A stretch of 64,000 bases of DNA, from positions 368,703 to 432,702 of the forward strand of contig NZ_JASZYQ010000005.1 in the NCBI RefSeq assembly GCF_030316885.1. Direction: 5' to 3'. This DNA comes from Variovorax jilinensis. GTDB lineage: Bacteria; Pseudomonadota; Gammaproteobacteria; Burkholderiales; Burkholderiaceae_C. The notes under the pieces were generated by a model. That model was not told where the DNA came from. It made no database searches and worked only from the letters and a program-made list of their open reading frames with translations. How positions within the stretch are numbered: the first letter of the stretch is position 1; each line of letters opens with the position of its first letter. Shown piece after piece: positions 42,763 to 50,400 of the stretch. The position numbers and the translations under genes were made by a program.

Positions 42763-43379
42763 TGAGCAACTACGAGACCGATCCATACCGTGGCCGGGCG
42801 ATCTCTCCGGATGGTCCGCCCGTGGAGCGCGCGCGCGAGCAAGACACCGTCCAGCTGACGGACTTGAGCGCCAGGGCCATCAGCCTCTTCCAGAAGCAGT
42901 CCGAGCTCACGGACAAGCTGTGGGCCTATTTCGGCACGTATTCCGGCATGGCGATGCTTGCCGCCCTGGGCGCGCCGATCCTGGCCCAGAACGGCTTGCT
43001 GCCTTCGAATTCGACCTTCTACCTGATCACCCTCTTCTCGCTGGCCACGCTGGCCTATTTCGTCTTTGCCTACTCGAATCGCGAATCGCTCAACGTGGCC
43101 CAGGAGGCGCTCGGCCGGATGGCCGCGCAAGCCACCGTTGCCTCGGGAATCCCGTTCGCGGTCGTCAAGACGCCCAGGGCGATGGCGTTCCACAAGTGCA
43201 TCTCGTGGATCATTCTCTGCACGCTGGTCGTCGGCTTCTGGTCGGCCGTGTCCCCGGCGGCGAGAGTGATGGCACTGCAGTCGCCCGCAGCGGGATCGGT
43301 GGTGCTGGTGCCGGCAACCGTGGCGATGCCCGCGCCGGCTGCACCTGCCGCGCCGCCGGCACTCGCGCCCGTTCGCTGA
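42762..43379 (+). CDS. Three-helix membrane protein coupled to DUF2235 hydrolase
   Basis: 205 residues, family not recognised. A polar N-terminus with a helix (about 33-53) precedes hydrophobic segments at about 54-74, 85-104 and 145-163. The tail is Ala/Pro-rich (PAPAAPAAPPALAPVR) and probably outside or flexible. Translation is coupled to the hydrolase by TGATG. It may anchor the hydrolase to the membrane or protect the cell from it (inference only). Confidence 0.65.
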   Translation: MSNYETDPYRGRAISPDGPPVERAREQDTVQLTDLSARAISLFQKQSELTDKLWAYFGTYSGMAMLAALGAPILAQNGLLPSNSTFYLITLFSLATLAYFVFAYSNRESLNVAQEALGRMAAQATVASGIPFAVVKTPRAMAFHKCISWIILCTLVVGFWSAVSPAARVMALQSPAAGSVVLVPATVAMPAPAAPAAPPALAPVR

Positions 43380-43423
43380 AGGCTCGACGGCATCGTCTCC
43401 AGGGGCACGAAGGCCGATCCCTG

Positions 43424-43792
43424 CTAGGACGCCCGTCGGATCAGCCAGCCTGTCGCGGCCGCGCCTGCCAACAGGACGGCGATCGTCGTCAGCGCGCCGC
43501 CCGACGGGTGCGCGTCCTTTGCGTCGGCTGCGACGGCAGGGACCGCAGACGCGGCAGGGGCCGACAGATTCACGAAGGGGCTGTATGCGGCCCCGCCCGC
43601 TGTGGTGTCGGGTGCTCGATCCGACTCGGCCTCATCGGCGTGCACGACCCCTGCCAATGGCCTGACCTCGGGACGTGCCGCGACCAGCCCGCCGGGCAGT
43701 CCGCCCTCGGCCCGGGCCGTCATGGACAGCGTTGCAGCCGAGGCGGCAAGGACCACCGCCGACGGCCAGCGCCACGCCGTGGCACCAGCCAT
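43424..43792 (-). CDS. Small exported protein with C-terminal membrane anchor
   Basis: Starting at ATG 43792, which overlaps the upstream gene's stop (TGATG), this gives 122 residues; a Met seven codons earlier is also in frame. A signal peptide (WPSAVVLAASAATLSMTARA) and a C-terminal helix (LTTIAVLLAGAAATGWLIRR) with a basic end frame an Ala/Pro/Asp-rich middle. No family recognised. It is coupled to the glycerophosphodiesterase gene, so it may tether or assist that enzyme (inference). Confidence 0.55.
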   Translation of the reverse strand: MAGATAWRWPSAVVLAASAATLSMTARAEGGLPGGLVAARPEVRPLAGVVHADEAESDRAPDTTAGGAAYSPFVNLSAPAASAVPAVAADAKDAHPSGGALTTIAVLLAGAAATGWLIRRAS

Positions 43793-45036
43793 CAGTCGTT
43801 GCTCCGGTCGCATTTGCGCGCGTTGACCAGGCAGCGCGCGTAGTCCGCGTCGTGCTTGAGCAGGAACATCGCCCGCGCGACCACGGCGGTGTCCGCGAAA
43901 TCGCTGAACAGGCCGTCGACGCCGGCTTCATAGAAGGCCAGGTACTCGTTGACCGGATTGCCGCCGAAGTCGCCGGTCAGCCGCTTCTGTTCGCTGCGGA
44001 AGGTGTAGGGGTGCACCAGGAGCCCGAGCTTGTGGGCGTTGGCGATGACGTCAGTCGGCGGCAGCAGCACGCGATCGCGGTCGTCCACCACGCCGTCGCC
44101 GGTCGCGTCCGCGCAGGCCGTGCCCTGCATCTTCTTGCACTTGCTCGAGATCAGGTAGGGCTTCCACGGTCCGATGCCGTCCGCGTAGCCCTTCACCTCG
44201 CGCAGGCCCCGTGGCGTCACCAAGTCGCCGAACTGGCCTTCGCGACCGGAGACCACCCAGTCGTACGGCTTGTCGTAGGGCTTCGTGAAATCGAGCGAGC
44301 CGTCCGGATGCACGTCGTTGGCGTCGACCAGCTGGATCAGCCTGACGCTGGTCTTGCTGCGCAGGTAGCGCAGGTTGGCCGTCTCGAACGACTGGATGAA
44401 GACCGGCGCATTGCGGTGGTTCCAGCCCGCCGCACCCAGCACGGCCAGCAGGCGATCTTCGAGGGGCAGGCCGATCGCCTGGTGGTAGGTCGGGTGCTTG
44501 GTCTCGGGATAGATGCCGATGCGGCGGTCTTCCTCGCGCGACTTGCGCTTGGCCAGATCGATCACCTCGGTCAGCGTCGGGATCGTGAACCTGCCGTTGA
44601 AGGACTGGTCGCGCTCGGGGAAGGACTGGACGGCGCGCAGCTGCTTGATCTCGGCCAGAGTGAAGTCGCTGGCGAAGAAGCCTTCCGTGGCCACGCCGTC
44701 GAGCATCACGGTGCGCCGGCGATCGGCGAACTTCGGCAGGCTCGCCACGTTGGTGGTGTCGATGAGGTTAGGCTCGTGGCGCGCGATCAGCACGCCGTCC
44801 TTGGTCGCCACCAGATCGGGCTCGATGTAGTCGGCGCCCAGCGCGATGCCGAGTGCATAGGCCTCCAGCGTGTGCTCGGGCAGGTAGCCATTGGCACCGC
44901 CACGATGCCCGATCACGATCGGCGCGTTGTCGCCGCGTCGTCGCGCCTGTTCCTCGTGGGCCGTGGCGGGGAGGGTCCCGGCCGAGAGGAGGCCGAGCCC
45001 GAGGAGGGCCGCGGTGAACTTCTTGAGGTTGGTCAT
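43792..45036 (-). CDS. glpQ: Secreted glycerophosphodiester phosphodiesterase (GlpQ family)
   Basis: It cleaves glycerophosphodiesters to glycerol-3-phosphate and an alcohol, probably in the periplasm. The 414-residue protein has a signal peptide (FTAALLGLGLLSAGTLPATA). Catalytic and metal residues of the TIM-barrel fit: GHRGG (His 44, Arg 45), EPD (Glu 72, Asp 74) and His 87 in LIARHEPNL. Residues 308-322 (ADATGDGVVDDRDRV) look like a calcium-binding loop of the dockerin/EF-hand kind, between two nearby Cys residues (C300 and C308). Such an insert suggests a calcium-stabilised extracytoplasmic enzyme. A small anchored protein follows, coupled by TGATG. Confidence 0.9.
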   Translation of the reverse strand: MTNLKKFTAALLGLGLLSAGTLPATAHEEQARRRGDNAPIVIGHRGGANGYLPEHTLEAYALGIALGADYIEPDLVATKDGVLIARHEPNLIDTTNVASLPKFADRRRTVMLDGVATEGFFASDFTLAEIKQLRAVQSFPERDQSFNGRFTIPTLTEVIDLAKRKSREEDRRIGIYPETKHPTYHQAIGLPLEDRLLAVLGAAGWNHRNAPVFIQSFETANLRYLRSKTSVRLIQLVDANDVHPDGSLDFTKPYDKPYDWVVSGREGQFGDLVTPRGLREVKGYADGIGPWKPYLISSKCKKMQGTACADATGDGVVDDRDRVLLPPTDVIANAHKLGLLVHPYTFRSEQKRLTGDFGGNPVNEYLAFYEAGVDGLFSDFADTAVVARAMFLLKHDADYARCLVNARKCDRSND

Positions 45037-45157
45037 GCGAGATCTCCGTTTGAGGAACGGCGAACACTAGCGCCCGCACATGTCAGGGCGGTGAACGCGC
45101 TGGAGCGCGTGGCCAGGTCTGGCACGGCGGGTTTCCAAGTTCTAAGATCGGACCCGT

Positions 45158-45649
45158 ATGCAGAAGATCGGTGTTCTCTTCGTCTCTCGTCGAAACTCGC
45201 TGCGCAGCATCCTTGCCGAGGCCTGCCTGAATCACGTGGGCTCTCATCGCTTTCGGGTTTTCTCGTGCGGCCAGCCCGGGCAGATTGCCGGCGCCATTCA
45301 CCCGGCTGCGCTGGGCGCGCTTCACAGCGCGAGCATCCCCCTGCCGGTCGCGCCCTTGCGCGGCTGGGATGCGTTCACCCGCTCCGGTGCTCCTCGGGTT
45401 GATTTCGTAATCACGCTCGACGAGACGGTCGCCCTGGCCGAGCCCCGCTGGCCGGGCCAGCCGGACTCCGCTGTCTGGCCCTTCGAGGATGTGGCCGCCC
45501 TCGACGACCCTCAGGCCGCGGCACATGCCGCGATCCAGGTCCTCTATGCGCTGCGGCGGCGCCTCGAATTGCTGGTCAACCTCCCGATGCAGGGCACGGA
45601 CCGGAGTGCGCTGCGCTCCGACGTGCGCGGCCTGCGCGACATGCACTGA
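45158..45649 (+). CDS. Low-molecular-weight phosphatase/ArsC-like protein lacking the catalytic Cys
   Basis: 163 residues. The start IGVLFVSRRNSLRSILAEAC follows the family P-loop VLFVC-x5-R-S-xxAE exactly in spacing, but the nucleophilic Cys is Ser (residue 10) in SRRNSLR. The usual general-acid DP motif near the C-terminus is replaced by VWPFEDVAAL. The fold probably persists while phosphatase or arsenate reductase activity does not. It could be a binding or regulatory protein. It lies between the divergent glycerophosphodiesterase gene and an orphan binding protein, with no arsenic-resistance genes nearby. Confidence 0.75.
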   Translation: MQKIGVLFVSRRNSLRSILAEACLNHVGSHRFRVFSCGQPGQIAGAIHPAALGALHSASIPLPVAPLRGWDAFTRSGAPRVDFVITLDETVALAEPRWPGQPDSAVWPFEDVAALDDPQAAAHAAIQVLYALRRRLELLVNLPMQGTDRSALRSDVRGLRDMH

Positions 45650-45740
45650 CTCGGGCGCTGTGGCGAGGCGCCGCTTGCGCGCCGGGAAGGCCGCGCGGCG
45701 CATCGCCGGTTCTGTCACAGAGCGTTGCTAGCATCCGGCG

Positions 45741-46886
45741 ATGAACGATTTCGAGGTCTCGCGCCGACGCCTTCTGTGCGCATCGGGCGTTGCATTGTCG
45801 ACGCTCGTCGTGCCGCCGCCGGCCTCGGCGGTCCAGCCCCGGGCCTCGCGTGACATCTCGCCCAAGGTGATCCAGCTGCTGGACATGTCCCCTGCCCAGC
45901 AGGAGCTCTCGCGCGACTACGCGACCGGCGTTCGATTGGCGTTCGCGGAGCTTCGCAAATCGAATCCGGCCCTGCCTCAGATCATGACGGTCGAAGTCGA
46001 TGGCTCGGACGCATCGCTGCGCGCCGCCATTCAGGACGTCAAGGCCGATTCGAGCCAGGTTGCGCTGCTGGGTACCGTTGGCGAAGGGCTGGCCCTGGCG
46101 TCGATCCGAGAAGCCCAACGGGTCCGACTCGAGATCGCGCACGTGGCGCCATGGCTCGCCGACCCGCGATACGACCGCGATCCGCATCTGGTTGCGCTCT
46201 TCGCTTCGCGGGAGGAGCAGATGCGTCAGGTGCTGAAGGGCCTGGCGATGATGGGCGTGGGCGAGCTCGGCGTCGTCTACGCGAGCCCGACGCACGCCGA
46301 AGCGCTGCAGGCGGGCACCGCGGCCCTGACGTCACGGCTGGGAGTCAAGGTCCGCTATCTGACGGCGCCCGCCGGCCAGGACCTTGCGGGGTTTGCCGCT
46401 CGCCTCAAGCGCACCGATCCCTACTTCCTCGTCTTCATGGGCGGCAGCATCGAACTGGCGCAGTTCACCCAGGGCTTGAGCGCACGCGGCCAGCAGCACT
46501 ACCTGATCTGCCTGGCCGACGTGGACACCACGACCTTCAAGCAGCTTGCGCCGGGCCGGAGCGTGCCGATCGTCTTCACCCAGGTCGTGCCGAATCCGCA
46601 CTCCAGCAAGGTGCCGCTCGTGCGGGCCTACCGTGACGCGCTCGAGCGCCTCTTCGACGAGGCGCCATCGCCGATCAGCCTGGCGGGCTACATCGCGGGC
46701 CGCTACGCCGGCGCAGTGCTGGCTGGCATCGAACCGGGGGCAGGGCGGTCCAAGGTGCTGGCCGAGTTTCAGCGGCGCAGATCCATGCAGCTGGACGGAT
46801 GGCGCGTGGACTTCGACGGCGGCGCCCGAGGCGGCAGCTACGTCAGCCAGTTGCTGTTGAATGCGCAAGGCGTCTTCATCGGGTAG
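45741..46886 (+). CDS. Periplasmic binding protein, type 1 (branched-chain amino acid / amide family), orphan
   Basis: 381 residues. A signal with a Tat-like RR region (VSRRRLLCASGVALSTLVVP) precedes a type 1 periplasmic-binding fold: FRLAF-like YATGVRLAFAELRKSNPALP, then VALLGTVGEGLALASIREAQ and ELGVVYASPTHAEALQAGT. No permease or ATPase gene is near, so transport would need a partner elsewhere, or the protein may serve sensing. It lies 91 bases after the phosphatase-like gene and 74 bases before an AraC regulator on the same strand. Confidence 0.8.
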   Translation: MNDFEVSRRRLLCASGVALSTLVVPPPASAVQPRASRDISPKVIQLLDMSPAQQELSRDYATGVRLAFAELRKSNPALPQIMTVEVDGSDASLRAAIQDVKADSSQVALLGTVGEGLALASIREAQRVRLEIAHVAPWLADPRYDRDPHLVALFASREEQMRQVLKGLAMMGVGELGVVYASPTHAEALQAGTAALTSRLGVKVRYLTAPAGQDLAGFAARLKRTDPYFLVFMGGSIELAQFTQGLSARGQQHYLICLADVDTTTFKQLAPGRSVPIVFTQVVPNPHSSKVPLVRAYRDALERLFDEAPSPISLAGYIAGRYAGAVLAGIEPGAGRSKVLAEFQRRRSMQLDGWRVDFDGGARGGSYVSQLLLNAQGVFIG

Positions 46887-46960
46887 AGACGAGCGATGCC
46901 TGGCCGGGGAGCCACAGGCGTTTCATGCGCGGCATCTAGAGTCGAGATCCGACTCCACCC

Positions 46961-47992
46961 ATGCCAATGACCTGTCAAGAAACCTCGATTCCGTTCGTCC
47001 ACCCCGTCTACGTCCGAAGCATCGTCGACTGCCTCAACGGCCGCGGTGTGCCGGCCTCCCAGGTGCTCACGAACGCCGGCCTCGACTGGCAGGACCTCAG
47101 TGACGACGGCGCCCTGATCGACTTCTCGGTGTTCCGGCGCTTCGTCATGCACGCGGTGCGCGCCAGCGGAGAGCCTGCACTGGGCGTGCTCTCGGGCGCC
47201 ATGCTGCAGCCCTATCACAGCCCGCTCGGCATGGCCGCGGTCACCAGTGGCACGCTGGGCCAGGGCCTGTCGTTCCTGAGCCGCCATGCATCGCTGATCT
47301 TCCGAGGCATGCATTTCCGGCTCGACGACGACGGCCGCCGGAGCACGCTGCGCATCAGGCCCGTGCGGCCGATCTGCGATACCCATGTGTTCGTCATGCA
47401 GTCGATGGTCGGGGCGCACTGCCGCATCCTCGAGGCGATGCTCGGCCGTCCGGCCGACGAACTCGCGGTCGGCCTGCCCTACCCGCGGCCGGCAGGCGTC
47501 GACGAGCCTTGCCTGCGCTACGTGCGGTCGGTGGTCTACGACCAGCCCTGCCTGTGGTTCGGGCTGCCGGCCAGCCTGCTCGCAGCGCCGCCGCCATCGG
47601 CCGACGCAAAGGCCTTCGCACTCGCGTCGAAGGCCTGCCTCAGGATGGAGTCGGAGCTCGGCCAGGCGGGCTTCGTCGAACGCGTGCGGCAGGTATTGCT
47701 CGAGCACCTGCCCAGCAATCCCGACATCCACACGCTGGCGCCGGAACTCGGCGTGTCTTTACGCACGCTGATGCGCCGGCTCGCCGACGCCGAGCTCAGC
47801 TTTTCGGGGATCAAGAACGATCTGCGCCGCACGCACGCGGCCTGGTACCTGCGGAACACCCAGATGTCGATCGAGGACATCGCCTTGCAGCTCGGCTACA
47901 ACGACCACACCAACTTCAGCCGCAAGTTCAAGGACTGGTATCGCGTGCCGCCTAGCAAGATGCGGCAGGCCTTTCGAACTAGCCCGCACTGA
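46961..47992 (+). CDS. AraC-family transcriptional regulator
   Basis: 343 residues. The N-terminal two thirds match the arabinose-binding-like domain of the OruR/ArgR-type subgroup (GVPASQVLTNAGLDWQDL; SGAMLQPYHSPLGMAAVTSG). The C-terminal double helix-turn-helix is clear: SLRTLMRRLADAELSFSGIK, MSIEDIALQLGYNDHTNFSR and KFKDWYRVPPSKMRQAF. It overlaps at its 3' end the LysR remnant on the other strand. The target may be the upstream binding-protein gene (inference). Confidence 0.9.
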   Translation: MPMTCQETSIPFVHPVYVRSIVDCLNGRGVPASQVLTNAGLDWQDLSDDGALIDFSVFRRFVMHAVRASGEPALGVLSGAMLQPYHSPLGMAAVTSGTLGQGLSFLSRHASLIFRGMHFRLDDDGRRSTLRIRPVRPICDTHVFVMQSMVGAHCRILEAMLGRPADELAVGLPYPRPAGVDEPCLRYVRSVVYDQPCLWFGLPASLLAAPPPSADAKAFALASKACLRMESELGQAGFVERVRQVLLEHLPSNPDIHTLAPELGVSLRTLMRRLADAELSFSGIKNDLRRTHAAWYLRNTQMSIEDIALQLGYNDHTNFSRKFKDWYRVPPSKMRQAFRTSPH

Positions 47993-48412
47993 AGCCGCGG
48001 CCGGCCTCGGGCTGCCGCTGGCCGCGGCCCGCGCCCAGGCGCACCCGGATGCGCGCCACCCCGGCGGGCGCGGGCGGGCGCGTCGGGGCTGCAAGCTGCT
48101 GCGGCGCCGTATCGGGAATCGGGTCGTCGTTGCCGATGGTCTCGTTGACGCACGAGAGCATCTCGACGCAGCGTTGACGCAGGTCGAAGCCGCGCTGGGT
48201 CAGCAGGACCTTGCGGGTCGTCGCTGCAGCAGCGGCGTGCCCAGCAGAGCCTCGAGCCTCGAGATGCTCCGGCTCACGCTCGACTTGTGGATCTGCAACG
48301 CATCGGCCGCCAGCGAGAAGCTGGCGAGCGAACCCACGTAGGCGAATATCCGCAGATCGTTGAGGTCGATGTGCCTGCCCGCGAGGGCACTGGAGCCAGT
48401 GGCGTTCTGCAT
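47979..48412 (-). pseudogene. LysR-type regulator remnant: frameshifted and lacking the effector domain
   Basis: The first 63 codons give a good LysR helix-turn-helix (LNDLRIFAYVGSLASFSLAA; ALQIHKSSVSRSISRLEALL). Near 48215 the frame is broken: reading on gives RRPARSC-stop, whereas a one-base shift restores the expected TRKVLLTQRGFDLRQRC. That second frame runs on with Pro/Ala-rich sequence and stops at 47979 with no ligand-binding domain. So it shows both a one-base deletion and 3' loss. The end overlaps the convergent AraC gene by 14 bases. Confidence 0.8.
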
Positions 48413-48425
48413 TTGGGAATTCCTT

Positions 48426-48459
48426 GAAGGGCCGCCCGGCCTCGTGCCGGGCGGCCTTC
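48426..48459 (-). terminator. Strong hairpin after the porin gene
   Basis: Perfect 11-base arms GGCCGCCCGGC / GCCGGGCGGCC around a 5-base loop, extended by GAAG/CTTC with one bulged G. It lies 30 bases after the porin stop. A T run is lacking, but stem strength and position make it the likely porin transcript end. Confidence 0.6.
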
Positions 48460-48489
48460 GGTCGACTGACGATTCGGATCCGGACCGGA

Positions 48490-49791
48490 TCAGAACGAGT
48501 GGCGCAGGCCCACGTCCCAGCCGGTCGAGCTCTTCGGCGTCATGGTGCCGGTCAGGGCGGTGGTCGTCGTGTAGAAGGTCGGGCCGCCCAGGGTCAGGTC
48601 GGCGCCGTCCTTGTTGCTGATGCGGGCCACGGTGGCGTAGAGCGCGGTGCGCTTGGACAGGTTGTGCACGTAGCCCAGCGCGAACTTGTCGGCCTTGGGG
48701 TCGGGGCGGAAGCCGAACAGCTGGTTGATGTAGGCGCCCGTGTTCTTGTAGTCGACGGCCGAGTAGGACATCCGGATCAGGCCGGGGCCGACCGGAATGC
48801 TGGCGCCCAGCAGCCAGCCGTTTGCGCCCGGCTCGCGGAAGCTGAACGGGTTGGTCACGCCGGCCACGATGTTGCTCGAGGTGTCCTGCTTGAGGTCGGC
48901 CTTGGAGATCTCGCCGAACAGCTTGACGACGCCGAAGTCGTACGAGGCGCCGATGTTCAGCGTGTCGAGGTTGTTGGTCGTGCCGGCGTAGTAGTTCGAT
49001 GCGATCGTGCTCTTCGCATACGAGAGCGCGACGTCGAACGGCCCGTTTGCCCAGCCGATGCGGCCACCGATGTAGCGGCCTGCACGTTCGTTCAGGCCGG
49101 TGCCGAGCAGCGCCGGGTTGGCGACCACCGCAGTGGCGCCGGGCGGCGTCAGCGAACCCGGGTCGCAGCTGGTCTTCTCGTTGAACGCGTACATGAACTG
49201 GCCGTAGATGCCGCCCAGGTTCGGCGGCAGGAAGTAGCCGATCGAGTTGCTCGCGCGCTGGTAGGTGCCGTTCGCCGTGAAGCCGCCTTGCGAGATCACG
49301 CTGCCGGCGTTGTTGTAGCCGTTGGCGGTCGAGATCAGGTTGGTGCCCACGCCGTTGGTGCCGAAGGGATCGAACACCGAGTCGTTCCAGTAGGTGGGCG
49401 TGTAGTCGCGGCCGAGACGGAATTCACCGAAGACGCCGGACAGGCTGACGGTCGAGCGGCGGTTGAAGAGGCCGCTCACCGAAGCGCCCGAGTTCGCGAC
49501 GTTGCCGCCGGTGGTGCCGTCGTCGTTGTTGAGACCGGCTTCGAGCCAGAAGCTGGCCGACAGGCCGCCGCCGAGGTCCTCGACGCCGCGGAAGCCCAGA
49601 CGGCTCGAGTTGTAGCCGCCGCTGCGCATCACGGTCTGGCTCTTCGTGACGTCCTGGCCCAGCGCGCCTTCGGACTTGTTCGAGAAGCCGCTGACGGTGG
49701 CATCGAGCACGCCGAACAGCGTGACCGACGATTGGGCCGAAGCGAGGCCGGTGGCGGCCAGTGCAGCCAGCGCGACAAGAGATTTTTTCAT
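48490..49791 (-). CDS. Gram-negative porin (Burkholderiales trimeric type)
   Basis: A 433-residue outer-membrane beta-barrel for diffusion of small solutes. The start at 49791 gives a signal peptide MKKSLVALAALAATGLASAQ, then SSVTLFGVLDATVSGFSNKS, the hallmark of this family. SRLGFRGVEDLGGGLSASFW and LGRDYTPTYW follow. The protein ends with Phe (GWDVGLRHSF), the outer-membrane insertion signal. A strong hairpin follows the gene. The 300-base upstream gap shared with the DUF485 gene holds repeat elements that could regulate it. Confidence 0.96.
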   Translation of the reverse strand: MKKSLVALAALAATGLASAQSSVTLFGVLDATVSGFSNKSEGALGQDVTKSQTVMRSGGYNSSRLGFRGVEDLGGGLSASFWLEAGLNNDDGTTGGNVANSGASVSGLFNRRSTVSLSGVFGEFRLGRDYTPTYWNDSVFDPFGTNGVGTNLISTANGYNNAGSVISQGGFTANGTYQRASNSIGYFLPPNLGGIYGQFMYAFNEKTSCDPGSLTPPGATAVVANPALLGTGLNERAGRYIGGRIGWANGPFDVALSYAKSTIASNYYAGTTNNLDTLNIGASYDFGVVKLFGEISKADLKQDTSSNIVAGVTNPFSFREPGANGWLLGASIPVGPGLIRMSYSAVDYKNTGAYINQLFGFRPDPKADKFALGYVHNLSKRTALYATVARISNKDGADLTLGGPTFYTTTTALTGTMTPKSSTGWDVGLRHSF

Positions 49792-49864
49792 TGCAGGTTT
49801 CTCCAGGATTGAACAGAGGCTCCGGTGCGATGGGCTCAAGGCACCGGGCCGACCTCCTTTCGGG

Positions 49865-49938
49865 AAGCTGAGTCGATTGCAGCTTCGCGAGATGACCTGG
49901 CCGCTGCCCCTATGCAAAGCAGAGCCAAAACTATGCAA
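49865..49938. promoter_or_regulatory. Possible operator sites between porin and DUF485-actP genes
   Basis: Two kinds of repeat lie in the 300-base divergent gap 49792-50091. One is the inverted repeat AAGCTG-N9-CAGCTT at 49865-49885. The other is a direct repeat CTATGCAA at 49910-49917 and 49931-49938, spaced 21 bases or two helical turns. Both suit dimeric regulators. I see no unmistakable -35/-10 pair for either gene in the rest of the gap. Confidence 0.35.
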
Positions 49939-50091
49939 GTCAAACCGGCGATTCGAAGACCCGTTGTGGCGTGGAGACAAGCCCCGGTCATGCGCCATGC
50001 CTCGCATCGCAATGTGACGAATGATTGCAGCGCCGTCTTTTCAGGCGCCGACCGCTCTGAGAATCCCTTCGACCTAAACAAGGAGACGAAG

Positions 50092-50400
50092 ATGGGCGAC
50101 CCCGTGACTGACAAGATTCAGTCGAATCCCAAGTACCTCGAACTGCGCCGCAAGCGCAACCGCTATGGTGGCTGGCTCACCGCATTGACGCTGCTGGTGT
50201 ACTACGGCTACATCGCGCTGATCGCGTTCGACAAGCCCTTCCTGGCCCAGCGAATCGGCGCAGGCGTGACCACCATCGGCATCCCGATCGGTCTCGGCGT
50301 GATCGTCTTCACGATCGTGATCACGGCCATCTACATCCGGCGTGCCAACGGCGAGTTCGACTGGCTCACGGCCGAGATCATCCGCGAGGCCACGCGATGA
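50092..50400 (+). CDS. yjcH: DUF485 membrane protein, partner of ActP
   Basis: A 102-residue inner-membrane protein with the DUF485 pattern: [40 protein letters not shown], and a second helix [20 protein letters not shown], then [15 protein letters not shown]. It starts after AAGGAGA and overlaps actP by four bases (ATGA), the standard yjcH-actP pair that moves acetate and other short monocarboxylates. No acetyl-CoA synthetase gene follows in this window. Confidence 0.94.
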   Translation: MGDPVTDKIQSNPKYLELRRKRNRYGGWLTALTLLVYYGYIALIAFDKPFLAQRIGAGVTTIGIPIGLGVIVFTIVITAIYIRRANGEFDWLTAEIIREATR

